17,676 nt of DNA from Gammaproteobacteria bacterium (GCA_009840715.1 VXNE01000518.1:1-17676); one strand, 5' to 3'; counted from the stretch's first letter, positions 1 to 7,412 are shown. The notes: generated by a model from the sequence alone, not told the origin. A program made the numbers and translations.

Positions 1-1053
1 CAGTGCCGCGGCGTCCGCGCGTGTCCGGTTCGCGCGTTCGAGTGCCTCGATCAGTTCGTGGGTGCGGTGATAGCGATCCCGGAACACGCCGGCTTCGGCG
101 CCAGCGGGCGGTTCGCGGTCCGCGTGTTCGCTCCAGCGCGCCTGCAGTTCCCGCAGCCGTGACGTCAGGTCGTCCGTCTGCTCGAAGGCTCCGGGGTCGG
201 CCGTGATGCGGTGTTCGAGGGCCGCCAGGTCCGACAGGAGGCTCTGGAAGGACCGGAGCGCCGGTCCGTCCTCGCCGGAAGGAGGCGGTGCCGGGAGCGC
301 GAGTTCGGGCAGGTGGAATCGCGCACGCAAGGCCTCGACGGACGCTCCGGGATGGTGGAAGGGTTCGAGGGCCGTGGCGTTGCGTTCGAGGCCGGTCAGG
401 ATCGTGTCCCACTCGCGCCGCAGGACATCGCACTTCGCCGCGAGCTGGGCGTCGTCGGGACGGACCCGGTCCGCGGAGGCCAGGAGCGACTCGGCGCGCT
501 GCACGAGTTCGTCGCGCTCCTGGCGCAGGCGCTTGAGCTCCACCAGGTGGTCCCTTGCGATGCGGTGAACGGCCTTGTCGCGGGTACGCGTGACGTGCTC
601 GAGCGCCGCGAGCCGGGACTCGTCGCGGATGGCCTGCGCAAGCGACGCGCGCGTATCGTGGTCCTGCACGGACAGGAGCGCCCGCGCCGCCTGCTCCGGG
701 TCGGCGATGGCTGCGAGCGACTGGTGGTCCGGCCGCATTCGAAACCGCGCGACCAACACGTGTGGATGACTGGCGAAGGGGTGGTCGGAGCCGAGTTCCG
801 CCAGACGGTCGGCGATGGCCGCGACCTGGTCCCCGCGCCCGGGTGGAGTTGGTTCGTCAAGCATCGCACCGAGCGTCTCGGGCGAGGTGATCCGCGCGAT
901 GGCCGCGGCGCGTACGGTGGCGTCAGCGTCGTCCCGCGCGACTCCCAGGAAGGCGGCTTGTTCGGACGCGTCGAGCGCGAGCACGGCCTCGCGCCGGCGC
1001 GAGGCATCCGCGTCGGTCAGCTTCGGCTTGCGTCTGAACAGTCTCGACAGCAT
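1..1053 (-). CDS. DUF349 domain-containing protein, N-terminal part (runs off the left edge)
   Basis: The reverse strand is open from an ATG at 1053 to the window edge, giving 351 codons with no stop, so the C-terminal part is missing. The protein starts MLSRLFRRKPKLTDADASRR and continues with an Ala/Asp-rich segment (DDADATVRAAAIARI, about residues 39-53) resembling a HEAT-like repeat. A long charged helical region follows, with likely coiled coil in ERDELVQRAESLLASADR and in the Trp-containing helices LRREWDTIL and LRELQARWSEH. This order, a basic LFRRK start then DPxVR-like repeats then DUF349 helices, is what I recall of gammaproteobacterial DUF349 proteins. Their function is not established. 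No good Shine-Dalgarno precedes 1053. An ATG at 1069 is out of frame. Codon use and the absence of stops over 1 kb support this frame over the overlapping antisense open frames. Confidence 0.72.
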   Translation of the reverse strand, partial: MLSRLFRRKPKLTDADASRRREAVLALDASEQAAFLGVARDDADATVRAAAIARITSPETLGAMLDEPTPPGRGDQVAAIADRLAELGSDHPFASHPHVLVARFRMRPDHQSLAAIADPEQAARALLSVQDHDTRASLAQAIRDESRLAALEHVTRTRDKAVHRIARDHLVELKRLRQERDELVQRAESLLASADRVRPDDAQLAAKCDVLRREWDTILTGLERNATALEPFHHPGASVEALRARFHLPELALPAPPPSGEDGPALRSFQSLLSDLAALEHRITADPGAFEQTDDLTSRLRELQARWSEHADREPPAGAEAGVFRDRYHRTHELIEALERANRTRADAAAL

Positions 1054-1096
1054 GGGCTTGGTCCGTCATGGGGCGACGACCGGCGCGTCACGGTCT

Positions 1097-1112
1097 CCGG
1101 GCGCCGGCCCGG
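1097..1112. other. GC-only hairpin between the CDGSH and DUF349 genes
   Basis: Perfect 6-bp arms, CCGGGC and GCCCGG, surround a 4-base loop. The hairpin lies 15 bases past the CDGSH stop in the 73-base gap before the DUF349 gene. There is no T-tract, so it is not a standard intrinsic terminator. It may reduce read-through or stabilise the upstream mRNA end. In DNA this GC-rich it could also be chance. Confidence 0.3.
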
Positions 1113-1126
1113 CCGGCCGTGGGGCG

Positions 1127-1366
1127 CTACAGGGAGTTGTGCGTCCCGTCACAGAGGGGCTTCCCGTTGCTGTGCTTGCACCCGCAGAAGTAGAGCGTGC
1201 GACTGGCGTCAGCCTCGTAGGGCAAAGGCGTGAACTCGGTCCCCTGGTGGGAACCGTCGCAGAACGGCTGGTTCGCGCTCTGCCCGCAGGCACACCAGAA
1301 GTACTTCCTTCCGGCTTCGACTTCCACGGGGAACGGGGCTCTTTGCGCGATGTTCGGGGTTGCCAT
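1127..1366 (-). CDS. CDGSH-type iron-sulfur protein with two cluster sites
   Basis: This 79-residue protein has two CDGSH signatures. The first has Cys25, Cys27, Cys36 and His40 in CAC...PFCDGSH. The second has Cys61, Cys63, Cys72 and His76 in CGC...PLCDGTH. Each C-x-C-x8-C-x3-H set is the known three-Cys, one-His ligand pattern for a redox-active, pH-labile [2Fe-2S] cluster of the mitoNEET type. Proteins of about 80 residues with tandem motifs are common in bacteria, where the partner is usually unknown. There is no signal peptide or membrane segment, so it should be cytosolic, unlike mitoNEET. The start is well set: AAGGAG (1372-1377 on the reverse strand) lies 5 bases before the ATG. It follows the enoyl-CoA hydratase gene on the same strand after 149 bases, so cotranscription is possible but not shown. 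Confidence 0.93.
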   Translation of the reverse strand: MATPNIAQRAPFPVEVEAGRKYFWCACGQSANQPFCDGSHQGTEFTPLPYEADASRTLYFCGCKHSNGKPLCDGTHNSL

Positions 1367-1515
1367 GACGACTCCTTGCGTTCAACTGTCTGCCCCGGTC
1401 GGAACCGCTTCCCGCGGGTCCTCCGGTGCGTTTCGCTCGCATCCGTCTCCGACGGTGCTGGGCCTCCTGCCCACCGGTGCGCATCCACCTGGCCGTACGC
1501 CAACGCTCGCGGACG

Positions 1516-2349
1516 CTATTCGAACTGCCGAGTCTCCCACCACGGGAAGAAGTCGGGCAGGTCTCGGCTTACTTTACCCGGAAACGCCGCCGGACGTTTC
1601 TCGAGAAACGACTCTACACCCTCCGCCGCGTCCGCGGACCGCCCGGTGTGGAACACGGCCCGCGAGTCGAGCTTGTGCGCTTCCATCGGATGGTCGGCGC
1701 CGAGCATCCTCCACATCATGTGGCGGGTCAGCGCGACGGACACCGGGGAGCAGTTGTCGGCGATCTCGCGGGCGAGGCTCCTGGCTGCGGGCATCAGGTC
1801 TTCCCGGCCGTGCACGCTCCGCACCAGCCCGGCCTCCCGGGCCTCGTCGGCGGAGAAGATACGGCCCGAGAGGGTCCATTCGAGCGCCTTGCCGATCCCC
1901 ACGATACGGGGCAGGAACCAGCTCGAGCACGACTCGGGCACGATGCCCCGGCGGGCGAACACGAACCCGACGCGGGCTGTGTCGGCGGCGATGCGCATGT
2001 CCATGGCCAGCGTCATGGTGGCGCCGACGCCGACAGCGGGCCCGTTCACAGCGGCGATCACGGGCTTTTTCGACTCGAAGATGCGGAGGGTGACGAGCCC
2101 TCCGCCGTCGCGTTGGAGCTGCTCGTCGGCGAAGGTCGAGCCGCCCTCCCCGAGGTCCGCCCCGGCGCAGAAGCCGCGGCCGTGACCGGTGACGATGATC
2201 GCGCTGACCAGGTCGTCGGCGTCCGCCCGGTCGAAGGCGTCGCACAACTCCTCCTGCATGCGCTCGGTGAAGGCGTTCAGCCGTTCCGGCCGGTTGAGGC
2301 CGATGGTGAGGATGCGGTCGTCGACCTGGTAGGTGATCTGCTCGTACAC
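1516..2349 (-). CDS. Enoyl-CoA hydratase/isomerase (crotonase family)
   Basis: The 277-residue protein has a full crotonase fold. It has the CoA-binding/oxyanion segment GHGRGFCAGADL (55-66), the second oxyanion region VNGPAVGVGATM (101-112), and the catalytic region GIVPESCSSWFLPR, where Glu139 fits the Glu of hydratases. The family adds water to trans-2-enoyl-CoA in fatty-acid or related acyl-CoA breakdown, although members also isomerise or hydrolyse acyl-CoAs. Only one of the two usual catalytic acids is obvious, so the exact reaction is open. The open frame extends upstream to 3105, but that part is antisense to the divergent hydrolase. I place the start at GTG 2349 because AAGGAGG (2359-2365 on the reverse strand) lies 9 bases upstream and the sequence YEQITYQVDDRILTIGLNRP is a normal family N-terminus. 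Confidence 0.92.
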   Translation of the reverse strand: MYEQITYQVDDRILTIGLNRPERLNAFTERMQEELCDAFDRADADDLVSAIIVTGHGRGFCAGADLGEGGSTFADEQLQRDGGGLVTLRIFESKKPVIAAVNGPAVGVGATMTLAMDMRIAADTARVGFVFARRGIVPESCSSWFLPRIVGIGKALEWTLSGRIFSADEAREAGLVRSVHGREDLMPAARSLAREIADNCSPVSVALTRHMMWRMLGADHPMEAHKLDSRAVFHTGRSADAAEGVESFLEKRPAAFPGKVSRDLPDFFPWWETRQFE

Positions 2350-2379
2350 GACGGAAGACCTCCTTCGGTCCGGTATCTT

Positions 2380-2395
2380 GCCGCAGGGGTGCGGC
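2380..2395. promoter_or_regulatory. Palindrome upstream of the enoyl-CoA hydratase gene
   Basis: Perfect 6-bp arms, GCCGCA and TGCGGC, flank GGGG. It lies 31 bases upstream of the GTG start. A TTGGCA hexamer (2399-2404 read on the reverse strand) sits just upstream and could be a -35 element, but the -10 match is poor. It could be an operator within the promoter or a hairpin in the 5' leader. The sequence does not decide between these. Confidence 0.28.
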
Positions 2396-2423
2396 GTTTG
2401 CCAACGCGGTATGGCCGCGAGCA

Positions 2424-2450
2424 CTGACAGGTGGGTACTGATAGTAGTAT
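2424..2450 (+). promoter_or_regulatory. Candidate sigma70-type promoter for the alpha/beta hydrolase
   Basis: CTGACA (2424-2429, five of six -35 consensus positions) and TAGTAT (2445-2450, four of six -10 positions) are separated by 15 bases, slightly short of the usual 17. This is the only A/T-rich patch in the 156-base divergent gap. A perfect 6-bp palindrome (GCCGCC-GAC-GGCGGC, 2451-2465) covers the predicted transcription start and could be an operator. Confidence 0.38.
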
Positions 2451-2505
2451 GCCGCCGACGGCGGCCGGTCGACGGTGCGCCGCGCGAGGATCTGGGGAGA
2501 CTGCC

Positions 2506-3417
2506 ATGGCGCGTTGGGACAGGGACTCCACACCGACGATACCGGACTGGTTCTGGACAGCGGTGGAGACCGGGCGGGACGAGCACACCGTGGAGGTCGA
2601 GGAGTGCGACGTCTTCTACCGGTCCTGGCCGGGAGACGCCGCAAAGCCCGCGGTGCTGCTGATTCACGGCATGAACGCGCACAGCGGCTGGTGGGACTTC
2701 ATCGCGCCGCAGCTGCTCGACGAATACCGCGTGGTGGCCATGGACCTCACCGGCATGGGCGACTCGGACTACCGCTACCAATACGATGCGGCCACCTACG
2801 CGGCGGAGATCGTCGGGGTCTGCGACGCGGCCGGCTTCGACGACGACGTGCTCGTCGTCGGACACAGCTTCGGCGGCATGATGGCGGCCAAGGCGGCCAA
2901 CCTCTTCCCCGACCGCTTCGGCGCGCTCGTCCTCGTCGACTCCGGCATCCGGCACCCGGACGAGCCGCTCAAGGACCCGGGTGTGCTCATGGGCGGCGGT
3001 CGGGCGAAGACCTACCCCGACCGGCACACGGCGGAGGGACGTTTCCGGCTCTACCCGCCGCAGCCCTGCGAGAACCGCTACATCGTGGAGTACATTGCGA
3101 AGCACTCGCTGATGCGGGTGGACGGCGGCTGGGCCTGGAAGTTCGACGAGGAGCTGCCGCTGACCCTAAAGGACGGCGAGCGGCAGCCGGAAGACTACAA
3201 CGCGTTGCCCCTGCCGGTCGGCATCATCTACGGCAAGCAGAGCGAGTCCTTCAGCGCGCGCACGCTGGAGTACATGCTCGAGCTCCTCGGACCGGACGTG
3301 CCTGTTGCCGGCATCGAGGAGGCGCAGCACCATGTTTTCCTGGACCAGCCGCTCGCGTTCGTCGAAGCCCTGCGCGGCGTGCTGACGACGCTGCGCGCGC
3401 GAATGCCCGGGGGCTGA
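2506..3417 (+). CDS. Alpha/beta hydrolase
   Basis: This 303-residue protein has a canonical alpha/beta-hydrolase core. VLLIHGMNAHSGWW (50-63) supplies the HG oxyanion region, DLTGMGDSDY follows strand 4, and VVGHSFGGMM (117-126) is the nucleophile elbow with Ser121. EEAQHHVFLDQP near the C-terminus supplies the catalytic His (275 or 276). The acid is probably Asp145 or Glu247. The substrate cannot be told from sequence; esters, lactones or C-C bonds are all cleaved by relatives. The frame is open from 2431, but I prefer ATG 2506 because GGGGAGA (2494-2500) lies 5 bases before it and the first 25 codons look like leader sequence. It is divergent from the enoyl-CoA hydratase and ends only 9 bases from the convergent kinase-like gene, with no visible terminator between them. 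Confidence 0.9.
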   Translation: MARWDRDSTPTIPDWFWTAVETGRDEHTVEVEECDVFYRSWPGDAAKPAVLLIHGMNAHSGWWDFIAPQLLDEYRVVAMDLTGMGDSDYRYQYDAATYAAEIVGVCDAAGFDDDVLVVGHSFGGMMAAKAANLFPDRFGALVLVDSGIRHPDEPLKDPGVLMGGGRAKTYPDRHTAEGRFRLYPPQPCENRYIVEYIAKHSLMRVDGGWAWKFDEELPLTLKDGERQPEDYNALPLPVGIIYGKQSESFSARTLEYMLELLGPDVPVAGIEEAQHHVFLDQPLAFVEALRGVLTTLRARMPGG

Positions 3418-3426
3418 GCGCGTCCC

Positions 3427-4110
3427 TCAGTCCGTTACGCGCAGGAAACCGTGCTCGCCGGGGTCGCCGCCCTGGGCGCGCGTCCGCACCAGGTCCTCGA
3501 TTCGCTTTCGCAGCCGGGCGGCCTTGCGCGCGGACTTGCGCCGCGCCAGGCGCCGTGACCACCGCGAGAGCGGCAGCAGGTCGGCGTTGCCGAGGCCGTC
3601 GATGACCACCAGGCGCACGGCGCCGTCGCCCGTGCGGCGGGCGACCACGTTGTGCAACAGCAACTCCCGGGAGGGTACGCGTTCGCGGACCCAGTAGGCG
3701 GTGAACTCCCGGAGGGCGGCCTCGAGGCGTTCGTCGAACCCGCGTTCCCAGACGTACTGCTTGAGGGGTGTCGCGATCGCGCCGTCGTCGTCCCGGATCA
3801 GTTCGAGGACGACGCCACGACCGAGGTCGGTCTCGACCCAGCCCAGGAAACGGGGAACGAACGCCGCGAGGCTGTCGCCGATGCGCCCGTGCAGCTCGGT
3901 CAGCGTGCGCGCCTCCGCGCGGTTTTCGTCGAACGTGGCCGCCGGCTTCAGCCGCCCCTTCAGACCCTTGCGGCGGCGCTTGACGGCGAGGTTCACGTCG
4001 GCCCTTGGCAACTTGATGCATACCTCCGGCCGGTCGGGGTGCACGTACACCAGCCGGTTGCCGCCGCGCGCGAAGGGCGTGGCGGTGGAGAGGCGGATCA
4101 GGTCAGCCAT
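3427..4110 (-). CDS. YrbL-like protein (protein-kinase-like fold)
   Basis: The 227-residue protein begins MADLIRLSTATPFARGGNRL with the Gly-rich turn typical of the PhoP-regulatory-network YrbL family. Lys33 in CIK, HN at 153-154 in LLHNVVAR, and Asp171 in VVIDGLGN look like the ATP-lysine, catalytic-loop and DFG-type positions of a degenerate kinase fold. No biochemical activity is established for YrbL itself; related folds phosphorylate sugars of the lipopolysaccharide core. The C-terminus (180-212) is strongly basic. Its ATG lies inside the 3' end of the glycosyltransferase gene with a 13-base overlap, so the two are almost certainly translated from one message. That pairing suggests a role in modifying a surface glycan, which is inference. 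Confidence 0.82.
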   Translation of the reverse strand: MADLIRLSTATPFARGGNRLVYVHPDRPEVCIKLPRADVNLAVKRRRKGLKGRLKPAATFDENRAEARTLTELHGRIGDSLAAFVPRFLGWVETDLGRGVVLELIRDDDGAIATPLKQYVWERGFDERLEAALREFTAYWVRERVPSRELLLHNVVARRTGDGAVRLVVIDGLGNADLLPLSRWSRRLARRKSARKAARLRKRIEDLVRTRAQGGDPGEHGFLRVTD

Positions 4111-5114
4111 GCGTAAGGCTGGCTGAAGGGCTGCTCCATGGCGGCCTCGACGATGTAGCGCGCGTACAGCGTCGCGTTCATCGACTCGTGAAAGAAGCGG
4201 CGGGTCTTCGACGCCCAGCGGCGCCGTTTCGCGTCGTCCCCGTGGAAGTCCAGGACCGCCGCGAGCAGGTCCTCGCGGTCCCGGTAGTAGACGAGCGTCT
4301 CGGGCGGGAACAGGGTGTCGAACCCGTTGTCCGCATGCGTGAACACGAGCAGCCCGTTGCCGGCCATCTGCGCCATGCGCGCCGACGAATACCAATGCTG
4401 GCCCTCCTGGCGGTTCAGGTTCAGTCCCATCCGCGACTCGGCGAGGGCGCGGTCGTAGTCGAGACCCCAGACGCCGGGGTTTCCGAGGCAGCCGTGGGTC
4501 CGGAACACGACCTCGCCGGGCAGGGCGTCCCGCAGCCACCCGACCAGCGCCAAGCGGTCGGTGTGCGCGTTGCTCTTGCCGCAGAAGACGAGGTCCACCG
4601 GGAGGTCGGGGGATGCCGAGGCGTCGAAGCGCTCGATGGTCGGATCTACGGGGTTCGGCATGTGATGCAGGCGAACCCCGGTGGCGCCGAACGCGCCTTC
4701 CAGTTCGCGCACGCCGGTCGAGACGAAGACGGCGTCGACCACCTCGGCGCGCCGGGCGATCCGCGCCCGGTTCTCGGGCACGAACAGCGGGTCGTTGTTG
4801 CAGTGGACGATGACGGTCCCCGGCCGGCGGCGGCGCAGTTCGGCCAGCGTGTCGTTCGTGACGATGTCGCAGTGTCCCGCGATCACCAGGTCCGGCTCGA
4901 CGGCCTCGGCCATCTCGCTCAGGCGCCGGTTTGCCCGGCGGCGACCGACCGGGCGGAGCCCCAGCGGTGCTTCGAAGGCCGCCACGTCTCGGTCGCTGAA
5001 CGCATGGACGTCGTAGCCGGCCTTGACGAGACCGAGTTCCAGCTTCCGCGCCCAGCTGACGCGAGTGGCGCCGTACTTGCGAAGCTGCTGATGCGCGATG
5101 TGCAGGATGCGCAT
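4098..5114 (-). CDS. Glycosyltransferase, CgeB / group 1-like
   Basis: The 338-residue protein begins MRILHIAHQQLRKYGATRVS, a Rossmann-type N-terminus of GT-B enzymes. A second Rossmann-like domain begins near DLVFCGKSNAHTDR (174-187). The C-terminal part has the group 1 glycosyltransferase donor-binding features: NLNRQEGQHWYSSARMAQM, then AGNGLLVFTHADNGFDTLF and LVYYRDREDLLAAV (232-288). It should transfer a sugar from a nucleotide-sugar in the cytoplasm; donor and acceptor are unknown. No signal peptide or membrane segment is seen. Upstream of ATG 5114 the open frame continues as antisense to the dehydrogenase, so that extension is rejected. Together with the overlapping YrbL-like gene it forms a two-gene unit, probably for lipopolysaccharide or another surface polysaccharide. 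Confidence 0.86.
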   Translation of the reverse strand: MRILHIAHQQLRKYGATRVSWARKLELGLVKAGYDVHAFSDRDVAAFEAPLGLRPVGRRRANRRLSEMAEAVEPDLVIAGHCDIVTNDTLAELRRRRPGTVIVHCNNDPLFVPENRARIARRAEVVDAVFVSTGVRELEGAFGATGVRLHHMPNPVDPTIERFDASASPDLPVDLVFCGKSNAHTDRLALVGWLRDALPGEVVFRTHGCLGNPGVWGLDYDRALAESRMGLNLNRQEGQHWYSSARMAQMAGNGLLVFTHADNGFDTLFPPETLVYYRDREDLLAAVLDFHGDDAKRRRWASKTRRFFHESMNATLYARYIVEAAMEQPFSQPYAWLT

Positions 5115-5149
5115 GCGGCAACGATACCCCGATCGCCATCGGACGGCTC

Positions 5150-5155
5150 TACAAT
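5150..5155 (+). promoter_or_regulatory. Candidate -10 element for the dehydrogenase operon
   Basis: TACAAT matches five of six -10 consensus positions, inside CTACAATTGCGCC. It lies 28 bases before the dehydrogenase ATG in the 69-base divergent gap. No convincing -35 hexamer sits 16-18 bases upstream, so the call rests on the -10 and its position alone. Confidence 0.33.
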
Positions 5156-5183
5156 TGCGCCTTCGCGGCACGGGAAGCTCAAG

Positions 5184-6158
5184 ATGGCGAACGGCCCCAA
5201 GGTAGTGTTGACGCGCGCGTGGCCCGAGGAAGTGGAGTCGTACCTCGCGGACCGCTACGACCTGACCTGCAATACAGCGGACGAGCCCATGAGCGAAGCG
5301 GCGCTGCGTGCCGCGCTCGCCGAGGCCGACGCCCTCTGTCCGACCGTCACCGACCGCATCCATGCGGGCCTGTACGAAGACATCGACGTGCGCACGCGCA
5401 TCATCGGCAGCTACGGCGTCGGCTTCGAGCACGTCGACCTGGAGGCCGCCAGGGCCCGCGGCATCGCGGTGAGCAACACGCCGGAGGTGTTGACGGACTG
5501 CACTGCGGACATCGCCATGGTCCTGCTCCTGGCGACCGCCCGGCGCATCGGCGAGGGAGAGCGGCACGTGCGGGACCGCGCCTGGACAGGCTGGCGTCCG
5601 ACCCACATGATGGGCACGCGGGTGACCGGCAAGACGCTCGGCCTGGTCGGGTTCGGGCGGATCGGCCGCGCGGTGGCCCGCCGCGCCCACTTCGGTTTCG
5701 GGATGCAGATCCTGTTTCACGATCCCTTCCCAGTCCCGGAAGAGGCGGCCGCGGAGGTTGACGCGAGGGCATGCGAGACGCTCGAAGAACTGCTGGGCGC
5801 CGCGGATTTCGTCTCCCTCCACTGTCCCTCGACTCCGGAGACCCGGCACCTGATGAACGCGGAGCGGATCGCGCAGTGCCAGCCGCACGCGTTTCTCGTC
5901 AACACGTCCCGGGGTGACGTGGTCGACCAGCTCGCGCTGGCGGCGGCGCTGCGCGAAGGCCGCCTCGCCGGTGCCGGACTCGACGTGTACGAGGGCGAGC
6001 CGAACGTGCCGGAGGAGCTGATCGCGCTGGAGAACGCGGTGCTGCTGCCCCACTTCGGCAGCGGCTCGCGGGAGACGCGCATCTCGATGGGGATGCGTGT
6101 GGCGGAGAACCTCGAGGCGTTCTTCGGGGGCACGGAGATGCCCGACCGACTGGTTTGA
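5184..6158 (+). CDS. D-2-hydroxyacid dehydrogenase, glyoxylate/hydroxypyruvate-reductase-like
   Basis: The 324-residue protein has every landmark of the family. GSYGVGFEHVDL (75-86) comes before the hinge, and the Rossmann fingerprint is GFGRIG (156-161). The catalytic triad residues are Arg243 in NTSRGDVVD, Glu272 in GLDVYEGEP and His290 in LLPHFGSGSRETR. Members reduce a 2-keto acid to the D-2-hydroxy acid using NAD(P)H. Asp180 at the end of the second beta strand favours NAD(H) over NADP(H). The closest remembered pattern is GyaR-type glyoxylate or hydroxypyruvate reductase, but the substrate is not fixed by sequence. ATG 5184 begins a normal family N-terminus (MANGPKVVLTRAWPEEV); the open frame upstream is antisense to the glycosyltransferase. 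The exported methyltransferase-like gene starts 30 bases downstream, probably in the same operon. Confidence 0.93.
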   Translation: MANGPKVVLTRAWPEEVESYLADRYDLTCNTADEPMSEAALRAALAEADALCPTVTDRIHAGLYEDIDVRTRIIGSYGVGFEHVDLEAARARGIAVSNTPEVLTDCTADIAMVLLLATARRIGEGERHVRDRAWTGWRPTHMMGTRVTGKTLGLVGFGRIGRAVARRAHFGFGMQILFHDPFPVPEEAAAEVDARACETLEELLGAADFVSLHCPSTPETRHLMNAERIAQCQPHAFLVNTSRGDVVDQLALAAALREGRLAGAGLDVYEGEPNVPEELIALENAVLLPHFGSGSRETRISMGMRVAENLEAFFGGTEMPDRLV

Positions 6159-6188
6159 GTCCTCGCACTGGCTGACAAGGAGAAAACA

Positions 6189-6926
6189 GTGAAGAGAACC
6201 GTATGGCTCGCGGCAGTACTGCTCGCCGCGCTGCAGGGCGCATCGGCTGCCGACATCGACGCGAAGGTCGAGGCCGCGCTTGGCGCGGACCTCCGCACGG
6301 AGGCCGAGCGGGCCCGCGACGCGAACCGCAAACCGCTGGAAACGCTGCAGTTCTTCCGTCTCACCGACGACATGGACGTGCTGGAGCTCGTGCCCGGCGG
6401 CGGCTGGTACACGAAGATCCTGGCGCCCGTGCTGGCCGAGAACGGTAGCCTGGCGGTGGCCGTGGGAGGTCAGTTCGTAGCGCCCGTCCTGGAACAGGGC
6501 GGCTGGGATGTCGAGGTGATCGAGACGGGGTCCTTCTCTCCGGTCGAGGGGAGCCCCCTCTTCCGCATGGACGGACTCGACTTCGGGGAGGCGCGATTCG
6601 ACCTCGTGCTGACGTTCCGCAACCTGCACAACTTCGATGCGGGCACTCGCGCGGCCTTGAACGCGGCGGCGTTCCGGGCCCTGCGGCCGGGTGGGCTATA
6701 CGGTGCGATCGACCACACGCGCCGCCACATGCAGGCGGAGACCGACGAGAACTGGCGGCGCATGGACCCGGTGCTTGCGATCCAGGAGATCCAGGCGGCG
6801 GGATTCGAGTTCGTGGACTACTCCGACCTGCACTACCGTCCGGACGACGAACTGCGTTACGAGGTGGGTCGGCGGACGGTCACGGGGAACACGGATCGCT
6901 TCACGCTGCTGTTCCGGCGGCCGTAA
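6189..6926 (+). CDS. Exported class I SAM-methyltransferase-like protein
   Basis: The 245-residue protein starts at GTG 6189, set by AAGGAG (6177-6182) 6 bases upstream. Residues 1-20 are a clear Sec signal peptide: a KR n-region, then WLAAVLLAALQG, then an ASA-A cleavage site, so the mature protein should be periplasmic. It carries the SAM-binding motif I VLELVPGGGW (64-73), an acidic post-motif region, FDLVLTFRNLHNF (137-149) as motif II, and LRPGGLYGAIDHTRRHM as motif III. It resembles the predicted methyltransferases grouped as COG4798. How a periplasmic protein would obtain SAM is unknown, so it may be degenerate or bind another ligand. It follows the dehydrogenase closely. A second, broken copy of this gene lies at 8844-9058 beyond the hipBA module. 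Confidence 0.85.
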   Translation: MKRTVWLAAVLLAALQGASAADIDAKVEAALGADLRTEAERARDANRKPLETLQFFRLTDDMDVLELVPGGGWYTKILAPVLAENGSLAVAVGGQFVAPVLEQGGWDVEVIETGSFSPVEGSPLFRMDGLDFGEARFDLVLTFRNLHNFDAGTRAALNAAAFRALRPGGLYGAIDHTRRHMQAETDENWRRMDPVLAIQEIQAAGFEFVDYSDLHYRPDDELRYEVGRRTVTGNTDRFTLLFRRP

Positions 6927-7092
6927 GGCCCGGTCCTGACATCGCTTCGTGTACGAGGCCGGGATGAGCCGCGGTAGCTCGGGCTCGCGGGAATGCCGGT
7001 CGGGACAGGAAGGTAAACCGAGGCTTCGGAGGAGTACTCTGGCCGGTAGCACGGCGGACAATATGTAATCCAAAATGGGGACTGCTCGTGCG

Positions 7093-7116
7093 TTTGGGAT
7101 ACAATGGTGTCCCAAA
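7093..7116. promoter_or_regulatory. HipB-type operator palindrome overlapping a -10 element
   Basis: Arms TTTGGGATAC and GTGTCCCAAA, separated by 4 bases, match as an inverted repeat at 9 of 10 positions. TACAAT at 7100-7105 (five of six -10 positions) lies inside it, with a weak GGGACT (7078-7083) 16 bases upstream as a possible -35. A related inverted half-site, ATCCAAAA, occurs at 7069-7076. The arrangement fits autorepression, in which the HipBA complex covers the promoter. The rest of the 166-base gap from 6927 shows no gene. Confidence 0.62.
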
Positions 7117-7130
7117 TCGGGCTGGAAGCT

Positions 7131-7412
7131 GTGAATTCCCTCTTGTCCCTCCTTACGGCGACCGACGTGCAGCACCGGCTGGCCCGGTTCCTGCGCGACC
7201 GGCGCAGGGAGCACAGGCTCTCGCGCCGGGTGCTCGCCGAGCGCAGTACGGTGCCGGCGTCCACCATCAAGCGTTTCGAGACCACCGGGCAGGTATCGCT
7301 GCGGCAGTTCCTCCTCCTGTGGCAGTGCCTCGATGACCTGGGCCGGGTCGCCGCGCTGGGCGACGCGCCCGAGGTGGCGCCGCGCACGATCGAGGAGGTG
7401 CTGCGCGAATGA
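7131..7412 (+). CDS. hipB: HipB-like antitoxin, XRE-family HTH protein
   Basis: The protein is a short helix-turn-helix repressor. The DNA-binding unit RREHRLSRRVLAERSTVPASTIKRFET is followed by the characteristic TGQVSLRQFLLLWQCLDDL helix, which serves as dimer or toxin contact in this family. It should bind HipA to block its kinase activity and repress the operon. The frame can also start at ATG 7104 (102 residues), but that codon lies inside the operator palindrome and the likely -10 box. The family N-terminus I remember, M-N-x-LLSLL-x-x-x-DVQ, matches GTG 7131 (93 residues), so I chose that. Neither start has a good ribosome-binding site: GGAAG is only 2 bases from the GTG. The stop overlaps the hipA start as ATGA, indicating translational coupling. 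Confidence 0.85.
   Translation: MNSLLSLLTATDVQHRLARFLRDRRREHRLSRRVLAERSTVPASTIKRFETTGQVSLRQFLLLWQCLDDLGRVAALGDAPEVAPRTIEEVLRE

Noticed and set aside
211..1233. Long plus-strand open frame over the DUF349 gene
   Set aside because: It is Arg/Gly-rich, resembles no family, and is antisense to a better coding frame. Long antisense frames are expected in GC-rich DNA.
2350..3105. N-terminal extension of the enoyl-CoA hydratase to an ATG at 3105
   Set aside because: The extension is antisense to the alpha/beta hydrolase and ends at a good ribosome-binding site plus GTG with a normal family start.
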